Positions 22,593 to 30,431 of a DNA stretch of 64,000 nt are shown in pieces (position 1 is the stretch's first letter; every line of letters starts with the position of its first letter). The position numbers and the translations under genes were made by a program. The notes under the pieces were generated by a model. It was not told the DNA's origin and searched no databases. It saw nothing but the letters and a program-made list of their open reading frames with translations. This DNA is from Halomonas alkalicola (GTDB taxonomy: Bacteria > Pseudomonadota > Gammaproteobacteria > Pseudomonadales > Halomonadaceae). The stretch is from NCBI RefSeq assembly GCF_030704205.1, contig NZ_CP131913.1, positions 2,666,001 through 2,730,000 of the forward strand. The letters run 5' to 3'.

Positions 22593-23552
22593 ATGTTCTT
22601 CGAATTCTACGAAAGTCTGGTGAGTGAATTCCCTGATGGCTGCGACCAGCTGCTCGGGCAACCTTTGGCGGCAGATAATTCGTTGTGGCTATCGGTGGAT
22701 GGCGATACGTGCCCATCCTTGCTTTTTAGTGTGCGGAGGGACGCTCCCCGAAGCGATATTGAACTTCGCTCAATCTCCATACGTTTCTCACGCGATTGCG
22801 TCATAGAGGATGCCAGTGGGGTTGGGGCATCAGGGATATATACGATTGTGCGCTTGAACGAAAATGATCCGGATATTATCCGAATGTTTCTCAGGGTTTT
22901 TGAGGAAAGCTTTCGGGTGCGGGGGAGGTATTATACAAATAAGGAAATTTCTATAAGAATTCTTGAGCTTGCTGACCTTTTCGAGAAAGTCGAGGGTTCC
23001 ATCGGTGATGTTGTCGGCTTGTGGGGCGAGTTATATATACTCTCCCGTTCAAGTAACTTGGCTGCCGCCGTTCATAGCTGGTGCTGCCACAAGAAGGCAA
23101 AGTATGATTACGTGGCTGACGGTTTTGTTCTGGAAGCCAAGACGACCGTGCGTTCCAAGCGTAAGCATCGGTTTTCCCTCGAGCAGCTTCGTCCTGCTGG
23201 TGGTTTTAGCGTATATGTAGCATCCCTTGCAGTCGTAGAGGTAAATTCCGGAAAATCCGCATCGGAGTTCATGGATGAACTGTGCATCAAGATTTCCGAT
23301 GACGAGCTACGTGCTCGGTTCTTGGCGCAGTGCCTTGTCAAAGGCGGTCGGGACATCTATCGGAATAGTCTAAAATTAAGCGCTTTTCCCGACCAGACGT
23401 CTTTAGTCATGTTTAGTTCTTTAAATATACCTGTTCCAGAAGTTGGCCAGGCATTGCCAATCGAAAATGTGCGGTTTGATGTCGATCTGACTGGTATTGC
23501 TCCTATTTCAAGTCGTGAAATGGATGAAGTTCTCGAGTTTGGGAAGAGGTGA
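22593..23552 (+). CDS. DUF4420 PD-(D/E)xK-type protein of the Mza-type operon
   Basis: A 319-residue protein one base after the Z1 stop. The central region GLWGELYIL is followed by YDYVADGFVLEAKTT and HRFSLEQL: the D...ExK arrangement of a PD-(D/E)xK nuclease fold as in PF14390. It is thought to be the cleaving partner of the Z1/MutL-like complex. This is the only gene of the operon without an interruption. Like its neighbours it is clearly AT-richer than the chromosome. Nuclease activity is inferred. Confidence 0.85.
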   Translation: MFFEFYESLVSEFPDGCDQLLGQPLAADNSLWLSVDGDTCPSLLFSVRRDAPRSDIELRSISIRFSRDCVIEDASGVGASGIYTIVRLNENDPDIIRMFLRVFEESFRVRGRYYTNKEISIRILELADLFEKVEGSIGDVVGLWGELYILSRSSNLAAAVHSWCCHKKAKYDYVADGFVLEAKTTVRSKRKHRFSLEQLRPAGGFSVYVASLAVVEVNSGKSASEFMDELCIKISDDELRARFLAQCLVKGGRDIYRNSLKLSAFPDQTSLVMFSSLNIPVPEVGQALPIENVRFDVDLTGIAPISSREMDEVLEFGKR

Positions 23553-23670
23553 GCTGTTTCTACGAAAGTTGCGAGGTCTTTCAGGGGTAGACTCTCAGCC
23601 TTTTAGTATGTGAATCAGCCATGATAAAGACTGTCGGCTGCAAGAGGCCCTAGCCGTGACGACAACCATA

Positions 23671-24887
23671 TGTACAGTGATGGTATTCGCCTGACACATG
23701 CCCCCGTGGGCTCCCTATAGTTAAGCAGTGTTTTCTGCCGTTTTCCTGGGTTCCTTCTTCGTCGCTTTGGGGAGCCCTTTCTTGAACACGGCATAGGGCG
23801 TCGAGCCCTTCATGTTGCGGCCCTGATGCGGCCGTTTCGTGTTGTAGGTGACCAGATAGTCGTTCAGGTCCTGCTGCATCTCTTCCAGGGCCTCGTACCA
23901 CTTGGTGCGTCCCTGGATGCGGAAGTGCTCGTCCAGCAAGGTGCGGTGCAGCCGTTCGACGAAGCCGTTGCTCTGCGGCCGTCGCACCTTGGTGGTGCGG
24001 TGCTCGATCTCTTCGAGCTGAAGGAACAGCTCATACGGATGCTGATCCTTACGGCCGCAGAATTCTCGGCCGTTGTCGCTGAGTACCGTGCTGACCTTGG
24101 CGTTGTGAGCCTCGAAGAAGGGCAGCACGTCATTATTGAGTACATGCACGGCCGTAATGGGCAGTTTGCTGGTGTAGAGGCGGCCCCAGGCGTAGCGGCT
24201 GAAGCAGTCGATGACGGACTGCAGATAGACCTTGCCAACCCCCTTGAGGGTACCGACGAAGAAGGTATCGACAGCGACCAGTTCGCCGGTGTGGTGGACT
24301 TCGATATGCCGCTCGCGGAACTCAGGGCTGAACCGCTCCAGGTGGCGAACTTGTTCTTCGGTCAGCTCGATTTTCTGCTCGCGCATGGCCCTCTCGAGCC
24401 GCAGGAGGCGCTCATGCCGGGTCAGCAAGTCATGGCGTCCCCATACGCCTCTGACGCCCGTAGAGCTGACCTGAATGCCACGTAGCGCCAGTTCTTGAGC
24501 GACGCGGACAGGACCGTGGGTGGGGAAGGCCAGGCTGTGCTCGAGAATGGCCGTTTCGATTTCTTCGCTGACGCGGTTGGGGTGTGGTCCCCGCGGCCCG
24601 GGGAGCTTGTCGACGAGCCCCTCGGAGCCGAAGGTTTGATAGTTGCGACGGATCTCATAGAACTGCTGCCGGGAGTAGCCCATGACCTTGCAGGCCTTGC
24701 TGACATTCTGCAGATCCTTGGCCAGTTCTAGGAGACTGAGCTTGCGACGTGCTACCTTTTCTTCGGTGGTCATAGTCGTTTCCTCATGGTGTTACAGCCG
24801 AGCGTCAGACACTCGTTCTATAACCCACGGGGGGCACTATGACCACTTTGCTTTTCAGCGGCCGACTGTCAGGTGAATACCGTCACA
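23671..24887 (-). mobile_element. IS481-family insertion sequence at the distal end of the defence operon
   Basis: Imperfect inverted ends share GGTATTC(G/A)CCTGACA: TGTGACGGTATTCACCTGAC reading in from 24887 and AGTGATGGTATTCGCCTGAC starting at 23676. A TGT at 23671 could be the true left tip. I found no target duplication. The element begins about 120 bp after the DUF4420 stop, exactly where the AIPR gene of complete systems would be. Confidence 0.75.
23721..24773 (-). CDS. IS481-family transposase
   Basis: 350 residues, intact. The N-terminal HTH (LSLLELAKDLQNVSKACKVM, GYSRQQFYEIRRNYQ) is followed by an rve/DDE core with Asp in LVAVDTFFVG, Asp in VLSDNGREF and Glu in QSNGFVERLHRTL, and the tail YNTKRPHQGRNMKGSTPYAV. 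It is the only full-length transposase in the island, so this element may be active. Confidence 0.92.
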   Translation of the reverse strand: MTTEEKVARRKLSLLELAKDLQNVSKACKVMGYSRQQFYEIRRNYQTFGSEGLVDKLPGPRGPHPNRVSEEIETAILEHSLAFPTHGPVRVAQELALRGIQVSSTGVRGVWGRHDLLTRHERLLRLERAMREQKIELTEEQVRHLERFSPEFRERHIEVHHTGELVAVDTFFVGTLKGVGKVYLQSVIDCFSRYAWGRLYTSKLPITAVHVLNNDVLPFFEAHNAKVSTVLSDNGREFCGRKDQHPYELFLQLEEIEHRTTKVRRPQSNGFVERLHRTLLDEHFRIQGRTKWYEALEEMQQDLNDYLVTYNTKRPHQGRNMKGSTPYAVFKKGLPKATKKEPRKTAENTA

Positions 24888-25127
24888 CTTCAAACCATAT
24901 CCTGCCATTCACCCCAACGCTTTCGGCGATGTTCTGGCTATCTAGTTGGTCATCATCGTAGCTTTCCTCGAGGCGCCCGACCCTGAACAGGTGAACTACA
25001 TATCGTGAGGGTGAGAAGAAACCACGGGATCATTACACCATGCTGATGCACGGCATGGATTGACAGCGTCGCGCGCTCGGGCATCAATGGACTCGACCCC
25101 CGCCGGGGGCTACCGGGAGAGGCGGCG
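24888..25127. other. Non-coding island/chromosome junction
   Basis: 240 bp between the IS481 end and the psiE-like gene. Composition shifts back to GC-rich around 25060. No gene, integrase remnant, tRNA or copy of the guaA 3' end was seen. Any AIPR gene would have had to extend through here, and no recognisable piece remains. Confidence 0.5.
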
Positions 25128-25604
25128 ATGGAACAGCATGATCAGGATGCACGACATGGACCGAGGCTGCAGCACGACGAGCTGCCCAAGGAGCACGAGG
25201 ACCCGCTGATCCGGCGGCTGCATCTCATCATCCGCCAGGCGATCAAGGTGCTGGCGGTGCTGATGGTGCTGGTGATCATCTGGGGCGTCCTGGATGTCAT
25301 CTATGTGCTCTACACCAAGTTCATCTCGCCGCCGGTGCTGCTGTTCGAGGTCAGCGACATCTTCGTGATCTTCGGCGCCTTCATGGTGGTGCTGATCGCG
25401 GTCGAGATCTTCATCAACATCCGCCTCTACCTGGGCACCAATATCCTGCCCATCCGCCTGGTGGTGGCCACGGCGCTGATGGCGATCGCCCGGAAGGTGA
25501 TCATCCTGGATATCGCCACCGTGACGGCGATGGAAATGCTCGCCATCGCCGCCGTGGTGCTGGCGCTGGGGGTGACCCACTGGCTGGTGGGCAAGCCGGA
25601 CTAG
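25128..25604 (+). CDS. PsiE-family inner-membrane protein
   Basis: 158 residues with a charged N-terminus and four hydrophobic segments (about 34-58, 75-97, 108-125, 133-152). The pattern LFEVSDIFVIFGAFMVVLIAVEIF and the RLVVATALMAIARKVIILD segment identify the phosphate-starvation-inducible PsiE family (PF06146). Molecular function is unknown. It is preceded by GGGAGAGG. This is the first host-like gene after the island. Confidence 0.85.
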   Translation: MEQHDQDARHGPRLQHDELPKEHEDPLIRRLHLIIRQAIKVLAVLMVLVIIWGVLDVIYVLYTKFISPPVLLFEVSDIFVIFGAFMVVLIAVEIFINIRLYLGTNILPIRLVVATALMAIARKVIILDIATVTAMEMLAIAAVVLALGVTHWLVGKPD

Positions 25605-25627
25605 AACCTGAAGCCAGGCGTGGACGA

Positions 25628-25843
25628 TCACCGCCAGCCCATCAGCCAGGTGGCGTCGTCCTTCAGGTCCTGCCAGGGCAGGGTGGTCTCGCGGCGGGTG
25701 TAGACGGCCTCGAGGACCACCGCGACCACGTTCTCCTCCTCGTCGCGCTCCAGCGCCGTCACCAGGAAGTGCTTCTCCTTGTTCCGTGGCTTCGCCGCGG
25801 TCCACTTGCTGTGGTGCAGCTTCTCGGGGTTGATGGCGTTCAT
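25628..25843 (-). CDS. TIGR02450-type small Trp-containing protein
   Basis: 71 residues starting MNAINPEKLHHSKWTAAKP at the ATG 25843, with AAGGAG 8 nt upstream on the minus strand. The KLxxSKWTAxxPxxKxxHF pattern and the later DDATWLMGWR ending fit the TIGR02450 family. No function is known for the family. It converges with the psiE-like gene with 23 bp between stops. Confidence 0.85.
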   Translation of the reverse strand: MNAINPEKLHHSKWTAAKPRNKEKHFLVTALERDEEENVVAVVLEAVYTRRETTLPWQDLKDDATWLMGWR

Positions 25844-25878
25844 GGCGTCGCTCCTTGGTTGCCGCCGTGGGACGCGGG

Positions 25879-26877
25879 TCAGAGCCGCACCAGCATCTTG
25901 CCGGTATTGGCCCCCTCGAACAGCGCCAGGAAGGCATCCGGCGTGCGCTCGAGGCCCTCTTCGATGGTCTCCGCGTAGTCGATCTCGCCGTTGGCGACCA
26001 GCGGGCCGACCTCCTCGAGGAAACGGGGGTAGTCGGCCCAGTGGTCGAAGATGATGAAGCCCTGCATGCGCAGGCGCTTGATCAGTACCATGGCGAGGTT
26101 GCTCGGCCCCGGGGCCGGTTCCTGGGCGTTGTAGCGGGTGATCATCCCGCACACGGCGATGCGCCCGCCGGTGCGCAGCGTGTTGAGCGCCGCTTCCAGG
26201 CAGGTGCCGCCCACGTTCTCGTAGTAGATATCGAAACCCTCGGGGCAGGCCGCCTGGAGCGCCTCGGTGAGCTGCCCCGCGTCGCGGTCCCGGTAGCTCA
26301 CCGCCTGGATGCCGTGGGACTCCAGCCAGGCGAGCTTCTCGGGCGAGCCGGCGATGCCGACCACGGTGCCACCGCGGGCCTTGGCCAGCTGCACGGCCAG
26401 CGAGCCCACCGCGCCGCTGGCGGCGCTGACCAGCACGTTGTCGCCCGCCAGCATCTCGGCGATCCGGTTCAGGCCCGTCCAGGCGGTCATGCCGGGCATG
26501 CCCAGCACGCCGAGGTAGGCCTGCTCGGGCACATCGATGCCCGGCAGGGGCTCCACCTGGTCGCCCGGCAGCTGGGCGATGTCCCGCCAGCCGGCCATGT
26601 GGCGGACCCGGTCGCCCACGCTCAGGCGCGCGTCCCGGGATTCGATCACCTCACCCACCGCGGCGCCCTCCAGCGGGTCACCGAGCACGAAGGGGTCGAT
26701 GTAGGTCTTGACGCCGCTCATGCGGCCGCGCATGTAGGGGTCCACCGATAGCCAGGTGTTGCGAATCCGCACCTCGCCCTCGGCCAGGGCGGGCAGCTCG
26801 GTCTCGCGGAGCTCGAACAGCTCGCGCCCCGGCGTCCCCTGGGGGAAGTCGTTGATGGTGAAGTAGCGTGATTGCAT
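25879..26877 (-). CDS. NADP-dependent MDR-family oxidoreductase (CurA/YncB-like)
   Basis: 332 residues of the zinc-independent medium-chain dehydrogenase family (leukotriene B4 dehydrogenase/CurA type), which reduce carbon-carbon double bonds of enones with NADPH. Visible are the substrate-domain signature WLSVDPYMRGRMSG, LGMPGMTAWTGL, the nucleotide-binding loop VSAASGAVGSLAVQLAK, GIAGSPEKLAWL and YYENVGGTCLEAAL. No zinc-ligand cysteines are present. It lies 36 bp downstream of the small Trp protein start, reading in the same direction, so co-transcription is possible. Confidence 0.92.
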   Translation of the reverse strand: MQSRYFTINDFPQGTPGRELFELRETELPALAEGEVRIRNTWLSVDPYMRGRMSGVKTYIDPFVLGDPLEGAAVGEVIESRDARLSVGDRVRHMAGWRDIAQLPGDQVEPLPGIDVPEQAYLGVLGMPGMTAWTGLNRIAEMLAGDNVLVSAASGAVGSLAVQLAKARGGTVVGIAGSPEKLAWLESHGIQAVSYRDRDAGQLTEALQAACPEGFDIYYENVGGTCLEAALNTLRTGGRIAVCGMITRYNAQEPAPGPSNLAMVLIKRLRMQGFIIFDHWADYPRFLEEVGPLVANGEIDYAETIEEGLERTPDAFLALFEGANTGKMLVRL

Positions 26878-26998
26878 GGTGTCCTTCCTTCACGTGGCGG
26901 GGAGTGGGCCAGTCTAAACTAGGGAGAGGTGCCCGGGTCAATCTCGCCCGGGCCACGCTGTCGGTCGATGCTGGTGCTCCCGCTCTCCGACGCAAGGG

Positions 26999-27032
26999 CG
27001 CCCCTCGGGGCAAGGCATTCTCCCGAGGGGCG
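26999..27032. other. Perfect 11-bp inverted repeat
   Basis: CGCCCCTCGGG (26999-27009) and CCCGAGGGGCG (27022-27032) around a 12-nt spacer, 48 bp beyond the stop of the 36-residue minus-strand gene. No T-run on either strand. Probably an mRNA-end hairpin for that small gene. Confidence 0.5.
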
Positions 27033-27079
27033 ACTTCATGCAGGTAAAGGGTGCAGCGCCAAGCAGGCCGCTGGGGGCG

Positions 27080-27190
27080 TCAGCCCAGGTAGGCCGCTAC
27101 GGCTTCGAAGGCGGTGCGTTGCCATTGTGATTGGCGATACCAGAACGCCAGGACTTCGGTGTCGAGGGTAGGTGAAGTGTAATCATTCAT
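27080..27190 (-). CDS. Small hypothetical protein (36 residues)
   Basis: Reads MNDYTSPTLDTEVLAFWYRQ... to AAYLG. A strong AGGAGG site lies 10 nt before the ATG, and a hairpin follows 48 bp downstream, together suggesting a real small gene. The second half (FWYRQSQWQRTAFEAVAAYLG) is aromatic and amphipathic, perhaps a membrane-surface helix. I do not recognise a family. Confidence 0.6.
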   Translation of the reverse strand: MNDYTSPTLDTEVLAFWYRQSQWQRTAFEAVAAYLG

Positions 27191-27302
27191 GATAGCTGTC
27201 CTCCTGAGTGGGACACCTATCACCATAGCTCCTTCCTTGCTGCATTGCAGCATGAGGCGTTATGTCTGATGCCTGCCTTTCCGCCCGCATGGGCAGGACG
27301 GG

Positions 27303-27560
27303 CTACCCGAGGCCGCGGCTCAGCACGTCGTCGGCCACGGCGCGGGAGGCCTGGGCAAACTCGATGCGTGCCGCGCCCAGCGCGCTGAGGTCGCGGGAGT
27401 CGCTGTCGCGCTCCAGGCGGTCGAGCAGCGCCTTGGCCTGGGCCAGGCGGCGGGCGAGGGCGGTATCGAAGACCAGGCAGGCGTCGGGAACCTCGGGGTC
27501 GGCGAGCGGCTGGTCGATCAGTTCGGAGGACAGTGACGGGGGACAGGGTATGGCGTCCAT
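27303..27560 (-). CDS. Hypothetical protein, 85 residues
   Basis: Starts MDAIPCPPSLSSELIDQPLA with AGGA 8 nt upstream. A predominantly helical body follows (FDTALARRLAQAKALLDRLERD, ALGAARIEFAQASRAVADDVLS). No signal peptide, membrane segment or recognised domain. Codon use is host-like. The extent is uncertain: the open frame continues upstream without recognisable homology. Confidence 0.5.
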   Translation of the reverse strand: MDAIPCPPSLSSELIDQPLADPEVPDACLVFDTALARRLAQAKALLDRLERDSDSRDLSALGAARIEFAQASRAVADDVLSRGLG

Positions 27561-27783
27561 GGACAGCATCCTGAGCACGGTAGACCCGGGGTGGCCGGGG
27601 AAAGGCGAATGCCTTTGATCATATCCATAGTGCCGATTGGCCGGCGCTGTCAATCCTTGCCGTGAGGCCGGCGTCGTCGAGTGGCGTTGCCGTCTGGGGG
27701 CGTCGGGGTGGGAGGCGGTTGCAGGGCTCGCGCGCGGAGACCATGCTGGGGCGATGGCAGTCGGGCCAGTCTGGGAGCGTGTC

Positions 27784-27948
27784 ATGGGAGTGAAGGGATT
27801 TGCCGGGGGCTTGATCGCGCTGGGCGTGGTGCTGGGGCTATACGGCTGGCGGGCCTGGAACCCGGTCGCCTTCGTGGGGCTGGCCCTGGCCGTGGTGGGG
27901 GCGGTGGTGCTGGCCACCTGGCGTCGCGGCCCTGGCGAGGGGACCTGA
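27784..27948 (+). CDS. Small membrane protein, 54 residues
   Basis: MGVKGFAGGLIALGVVLGLY... with two hydrophobic helices (about 5-20 and 27-44) separated by a WRAWNP turn, and a charged RRGPGEGT tail. GGGAG lies 9 nt upstream. It is followed by an intrinsic terminator at 27985. Unknown family. Confidence 0.55.
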   Translation: MGVKGFAGGLIALGVVLGLYGWRAWNPVAFVGLALAVVGAVVLATWRRGPGEGT

Positions 27949-27984
27949 CAAGCTGCCTCATTGGGCTTATGATGGTCCGAGTCG

Positions 27985-28022
27985 ACAGTCCTTCCCCCCT
28001 TCGGGGGTGGAGGGCTGTTTTT
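27985..28022 (+). terminator. Intrinsic terminator before rnk
   Basis: ACAG...CTGT arms with a C-rich/G-rich stem closed by a CTTC loop and followed by TTTTT (28018-28022). It ends the transcript of the small membrane protein gene. Confidence 0.8.
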
Positions 28023-28074
28023 ATTGGATGGCCCAAGGCTTTCTCTCTGCGTTGACGGGTTATCAGGAGGTCGT

Positions 28075-28488
28075 ATGTCACCCCGCCCCCCCATCATCAT
28101 CAATCGCCTCGATGCCGAGCGCCTGCAGCGCCTGATCGACGAGGCCAGCGACAAGGATCTGTTCGTTGCCGAGGCCCTCGAGGAGGAGCTCGAGCGCGGT
28201 GAGGTCGTCGATCCCGAGGAGATCCCCGAGGACGTGGTCAGCATGAACAGTCGGATCCAGTTCACCGACCTGACCCGCAACCGCCAGATGATCCGCACCC
28301 TGGTCTACCCCCACGCCCTGGCCACCACGGAAGATGGCATCTCGGTCATGGCGCCGGTGGGTGCCGGGCTGATCGGGCTGCGCATCGGCGATGTGATCGA
28401 CTGGCCGCTGCCGGATGGTCACGAGGTACAGCTGCGCGTCGATGCCATCTTCTGGCAGCCGGAGCGCGAGAAGCAGTTCCACCGCTGA
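28075..28488 (+). CDS. rnk: Rnk, nucleoside diphosphate kinase regulator
   Basis: 137 residues, same length as E. coli Rnk (136). It has an N-terminal coiled-coil region (NRLDAERLQRLID), and a GreA/GreB-like C-terminal FKBP-type domain (ALATTEDGISVMAPVGAGLIGLRIGDVIDWPLPDG). Rnk resembles Gre factors, binds RNA polymerase and affects nucleotide pools. CAGGAGG precedes ATG 28075. A LysE-type gene follows 16 bp later, probably co-transcribed. Confidence 0.93.
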   Translation: MSPRPPIIINRLDAERLQRLIDEASDKDLFVAEALEEELERGEVVDPEEIPEDVVSMNSRIQFTDLTRNRQMIRTLVYPHALATTEDGISVMAPVGAGLIGLRIGDVIDWPLPDGHEVQLRVDAIFWQPEREKQFHR

Positions 28489-28504
28489 GAGGCCGCCTTC
28501 CACC

Positions 28505-29122
28505 ATGCCGTTTTCCCTCTGGCTCTCCCTGGCGGCGGTCTGCGCCATGGGCGCCATGTCGCCGGGCCCCAGCCTGGCCCTGGTGCTGCGCCATACGCTG
28601 GGCGGCGGTCGCGCTCCGGGGGTGGTGGCGGGGCTCTCCCATGCGCTGGGCGTGGGTCTCTATGCACTGCTGACGGTGTGGGGGCTCGGCGCGCTGATCG
28701 TGCGTCAGCCGGCGCTGTTCCAGGTGATCACCTGGGCCGGCGCGGCCTACCTGGCCTGGCTCGGCCTCAAGGCCCTGCGTGCCGGTCGCGCCGGCCCGCT
28801 GGAAGCCGGGGCGGTGCCCACCACCCGGCGCCAGGCGGCCCGGGAGGGCATGCTGGTCGCGCTCGGCAACCCCAAGCTGATCCTCTTCTTCATCGCCCTG
28901 CTCAGCCAGTTCGTGACCCCGGACATGAGCCTGGCGGCCAAGGCGGTGATCGTGCTGACGGCCATGATCATCGACGGCGCCTGGTACGTGATGGTGGCGG
29001 TGGGGCTCTCCCACTCCCGGGTGCTGCCCTGGCTGCAGGCGCGCTCCCACTGGGTCAATCGCATCACCGGGGTGCTGCTGCTGGCCCTGGCCCTGCGCGT
29101 GGTGGCCGGGCCGCTGGCGTAG
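28505..29122 (+). CDS. LysE/RhtB-family amino-acid exporter
   Basis: 205 residues with about six membrane helices. The family signature is MSPGPSLALVLRHTLGGGRAPGVVAGLSHALG near residues 18-50, and the second repeat has LGNPKLILFFIALLSQFV. LysE-type carriers export amino acids or homoserine lactones; the substrate is not predictable. It lies directly behind rnk. Confidence 0.9.
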   Translation: MPFSLWLSLAAVCAMGAMSPGPSLALVLRHTLGGGRAPGVVAGLSHALGVGLYALLTVWGLGALIVRQPALFQVITWAGAAYLAWLGLKALRAGRAGPLEAGAVPTTRRQAAREGMLVALGNPKLILFFIALLSQFVTPDMSLAAKAVIVLTAMIIDGAWYVMVAVGLSHSRVLPWLQARSHWVNRITGVLLLALALRVVAGPLA

Positions 29123-29210
29123 GCAACGTTGATGCCGGTCATCATACCTGTCGTGTGACTTTCATCAGGCGGTGTTACGCTCTGGTTACTTGCTGACCGG
29201 AATCCCGCCG

Positions 29211-30431
29211 ATGTACGACTCCTCGCCTGCACCACTCGCGCTGGTCCTGGAGGCCGACCCGGACGTCGCCGCCGTGCTTTCCCTGCAGTTCGAGGTACTG
29301 GGTCTGGAGACCCGCTACTTCCAGCAGTCGACCGCGCTCCTCGCGGCGGTGGCCGCGCGGCCGCCGCGCCTGGTGGTGCTGGGGCTGGAGTTCGGCAGCG
29401 AGGACGGTTTCGCCCTGCTGCGCCACCTGGCGGCGACCGGCTACCGCGACTGGGTGCTGCTGCTCTCCGGGGTCGAGCGCAAGATCGCGCGGATCGCCGA
29501 GCGGGTGGGACATACCCTCGGCCTGCAGATGCTGGGCTGCCTCGACAAGCCGATGCGACTCTCCGAGCTGCGCCGCTGTCTGGACAACCTGAGGGTGGGC
29601 TGTCGGGCACCGCTCGAGGCCCGAGGCGAGCCGCTGTTCAGCGCCGACGATCTCGAGCAGGCCCTCCTCCGGGACGAGCTCACCCTTCACTACCAGCCCC
29701 AGTTCGAGCTCGCCACCGGCCGGCTCAGCGGGGTCGAGGCGCTGGTGCGCTGGGCCCATCCCGCCCTTGGCCTGATCGGCCCGGCCAGCTTCCTGCCCCT
29801 GCTCTCCCTGGACCAGGGCAAGCGCCTGACGCGCCACGTGCTGGCGCGGGCCCAGGCCGATGCGGCCGTCTGGCTGCGCGAGGGCGTCTCGGCATCGGTC
29901 TCGGTCAACGTGACCGCCGATGACCTGATGTGCCCGGACCTGCTGGAGCTGGCCTGCCTGCGCTCCCCCGAGGACCCGCCCCTGGTGCTCGAGATCACCG
30001 AGACCGCCGCCATGCAGGATGAACTGCTGGGCAGCGAGGTGGCGGCGCGGCTCTGCCTGGGGGGGCTTGAGGTATCGGTGGATGACTTCGGCATCGGCTT
30101 CTCGTCACTGGCGCGGCTGCAGATGCTGCCGATCAGCGAACTCAAGGTGGATCGCAGCTTCGTGCAGCATCTCCAGGAGGAAACCCAGGACGCGGCCATC
30201 GTCGAGGCGGTGGCCCTGCTGGGTCGACGCCTGGGCATCCGGGTGGTGGCCGAGGGGGTCGAGGATCCGGCCAGCCTGGCGCTCCTCGATCGCTTCGGCT
30301 GCACCCACGTGCAGGGCTACGGGCTGGCCCGGCCGATGCCGGCCGAGGCGATCCTCGAGGTGGGATCGACTCAGGACTCGATGCGTGCCAGCAGTGCCGT
30401 GCAGGGCGAGCCGCTGGGCAGCACGCCGTAG
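29211..30431 (+). CDS. EAL-domain c-di-GMP phosphodiesterase with a degenerate receiver
   Basis: 406 residues. Residues 8-130 fold like a response-regulator receiver (ALVLEADPDV at the acidic pocket, CLDKP with the conserved Lys), but the phospho-acceptor is replaced: LVVLGLEFG has Gly58 where Asp is expected. Residues about 150-395 are an EAL domain with all catalytic elements: EALVRW, NVTADDL, EITET, DDFGIGFSSL, KVDRSF, AEGVED and QGYGLARPM. It should hydrolyse c-di-GMP but is unlikely to be controlled by classical phosphorylation. Its 3' end overlaps that of the convergent acyl-CoA dehydrogenase gene by 61 bp. Confidence 0.9.
   Translation: MYDSSPAPLALVLEADPDVAAVLSLQFEVLGLETRYFQQSTALLAAVAARPPRLVVLGLEFGSEDGFALLRHLAATGYRDWVLLLSGVERKIARIAERVGHTLGLQMLGCLDKPMRLSELRRCLDNLRVGCRAPLEARGEPLFSADDLEQALLRDELTLHYQPQFELATGRLSGVEALVRWAHPALGLIGPASFLPLLSLDQGKRLTRHVLARAQADAAVWLREGVSASVSVNVTADDLMCPDLLELACLRSPEDPPLVLEITETAAMQDELLGSEVAARLCLGGLEVSVDDFGIGFSSLARLQMLPISELKVDRSFVQHLQEETQDAAIVEAVALLGRRLGIRVVAEGVEDPASLALLDRFGCTHVQGYGLARPMPAEAILEVGSTQDSMRASSAVQGEPLGSTP

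Noticed and set aside
23665..24899. ACCATAT near both IS481 ends as a target duplication
   Set aside because: The copies are not adjacent to the inverted repeats (offsets differ on the two sides), so chance is more likely.
24888..25127. A direct repeat of the guaA 3' end marking an attR site
   Set aside because: I compared the last bases of guaA with the right junction by eye and found no match longer than a few bases.
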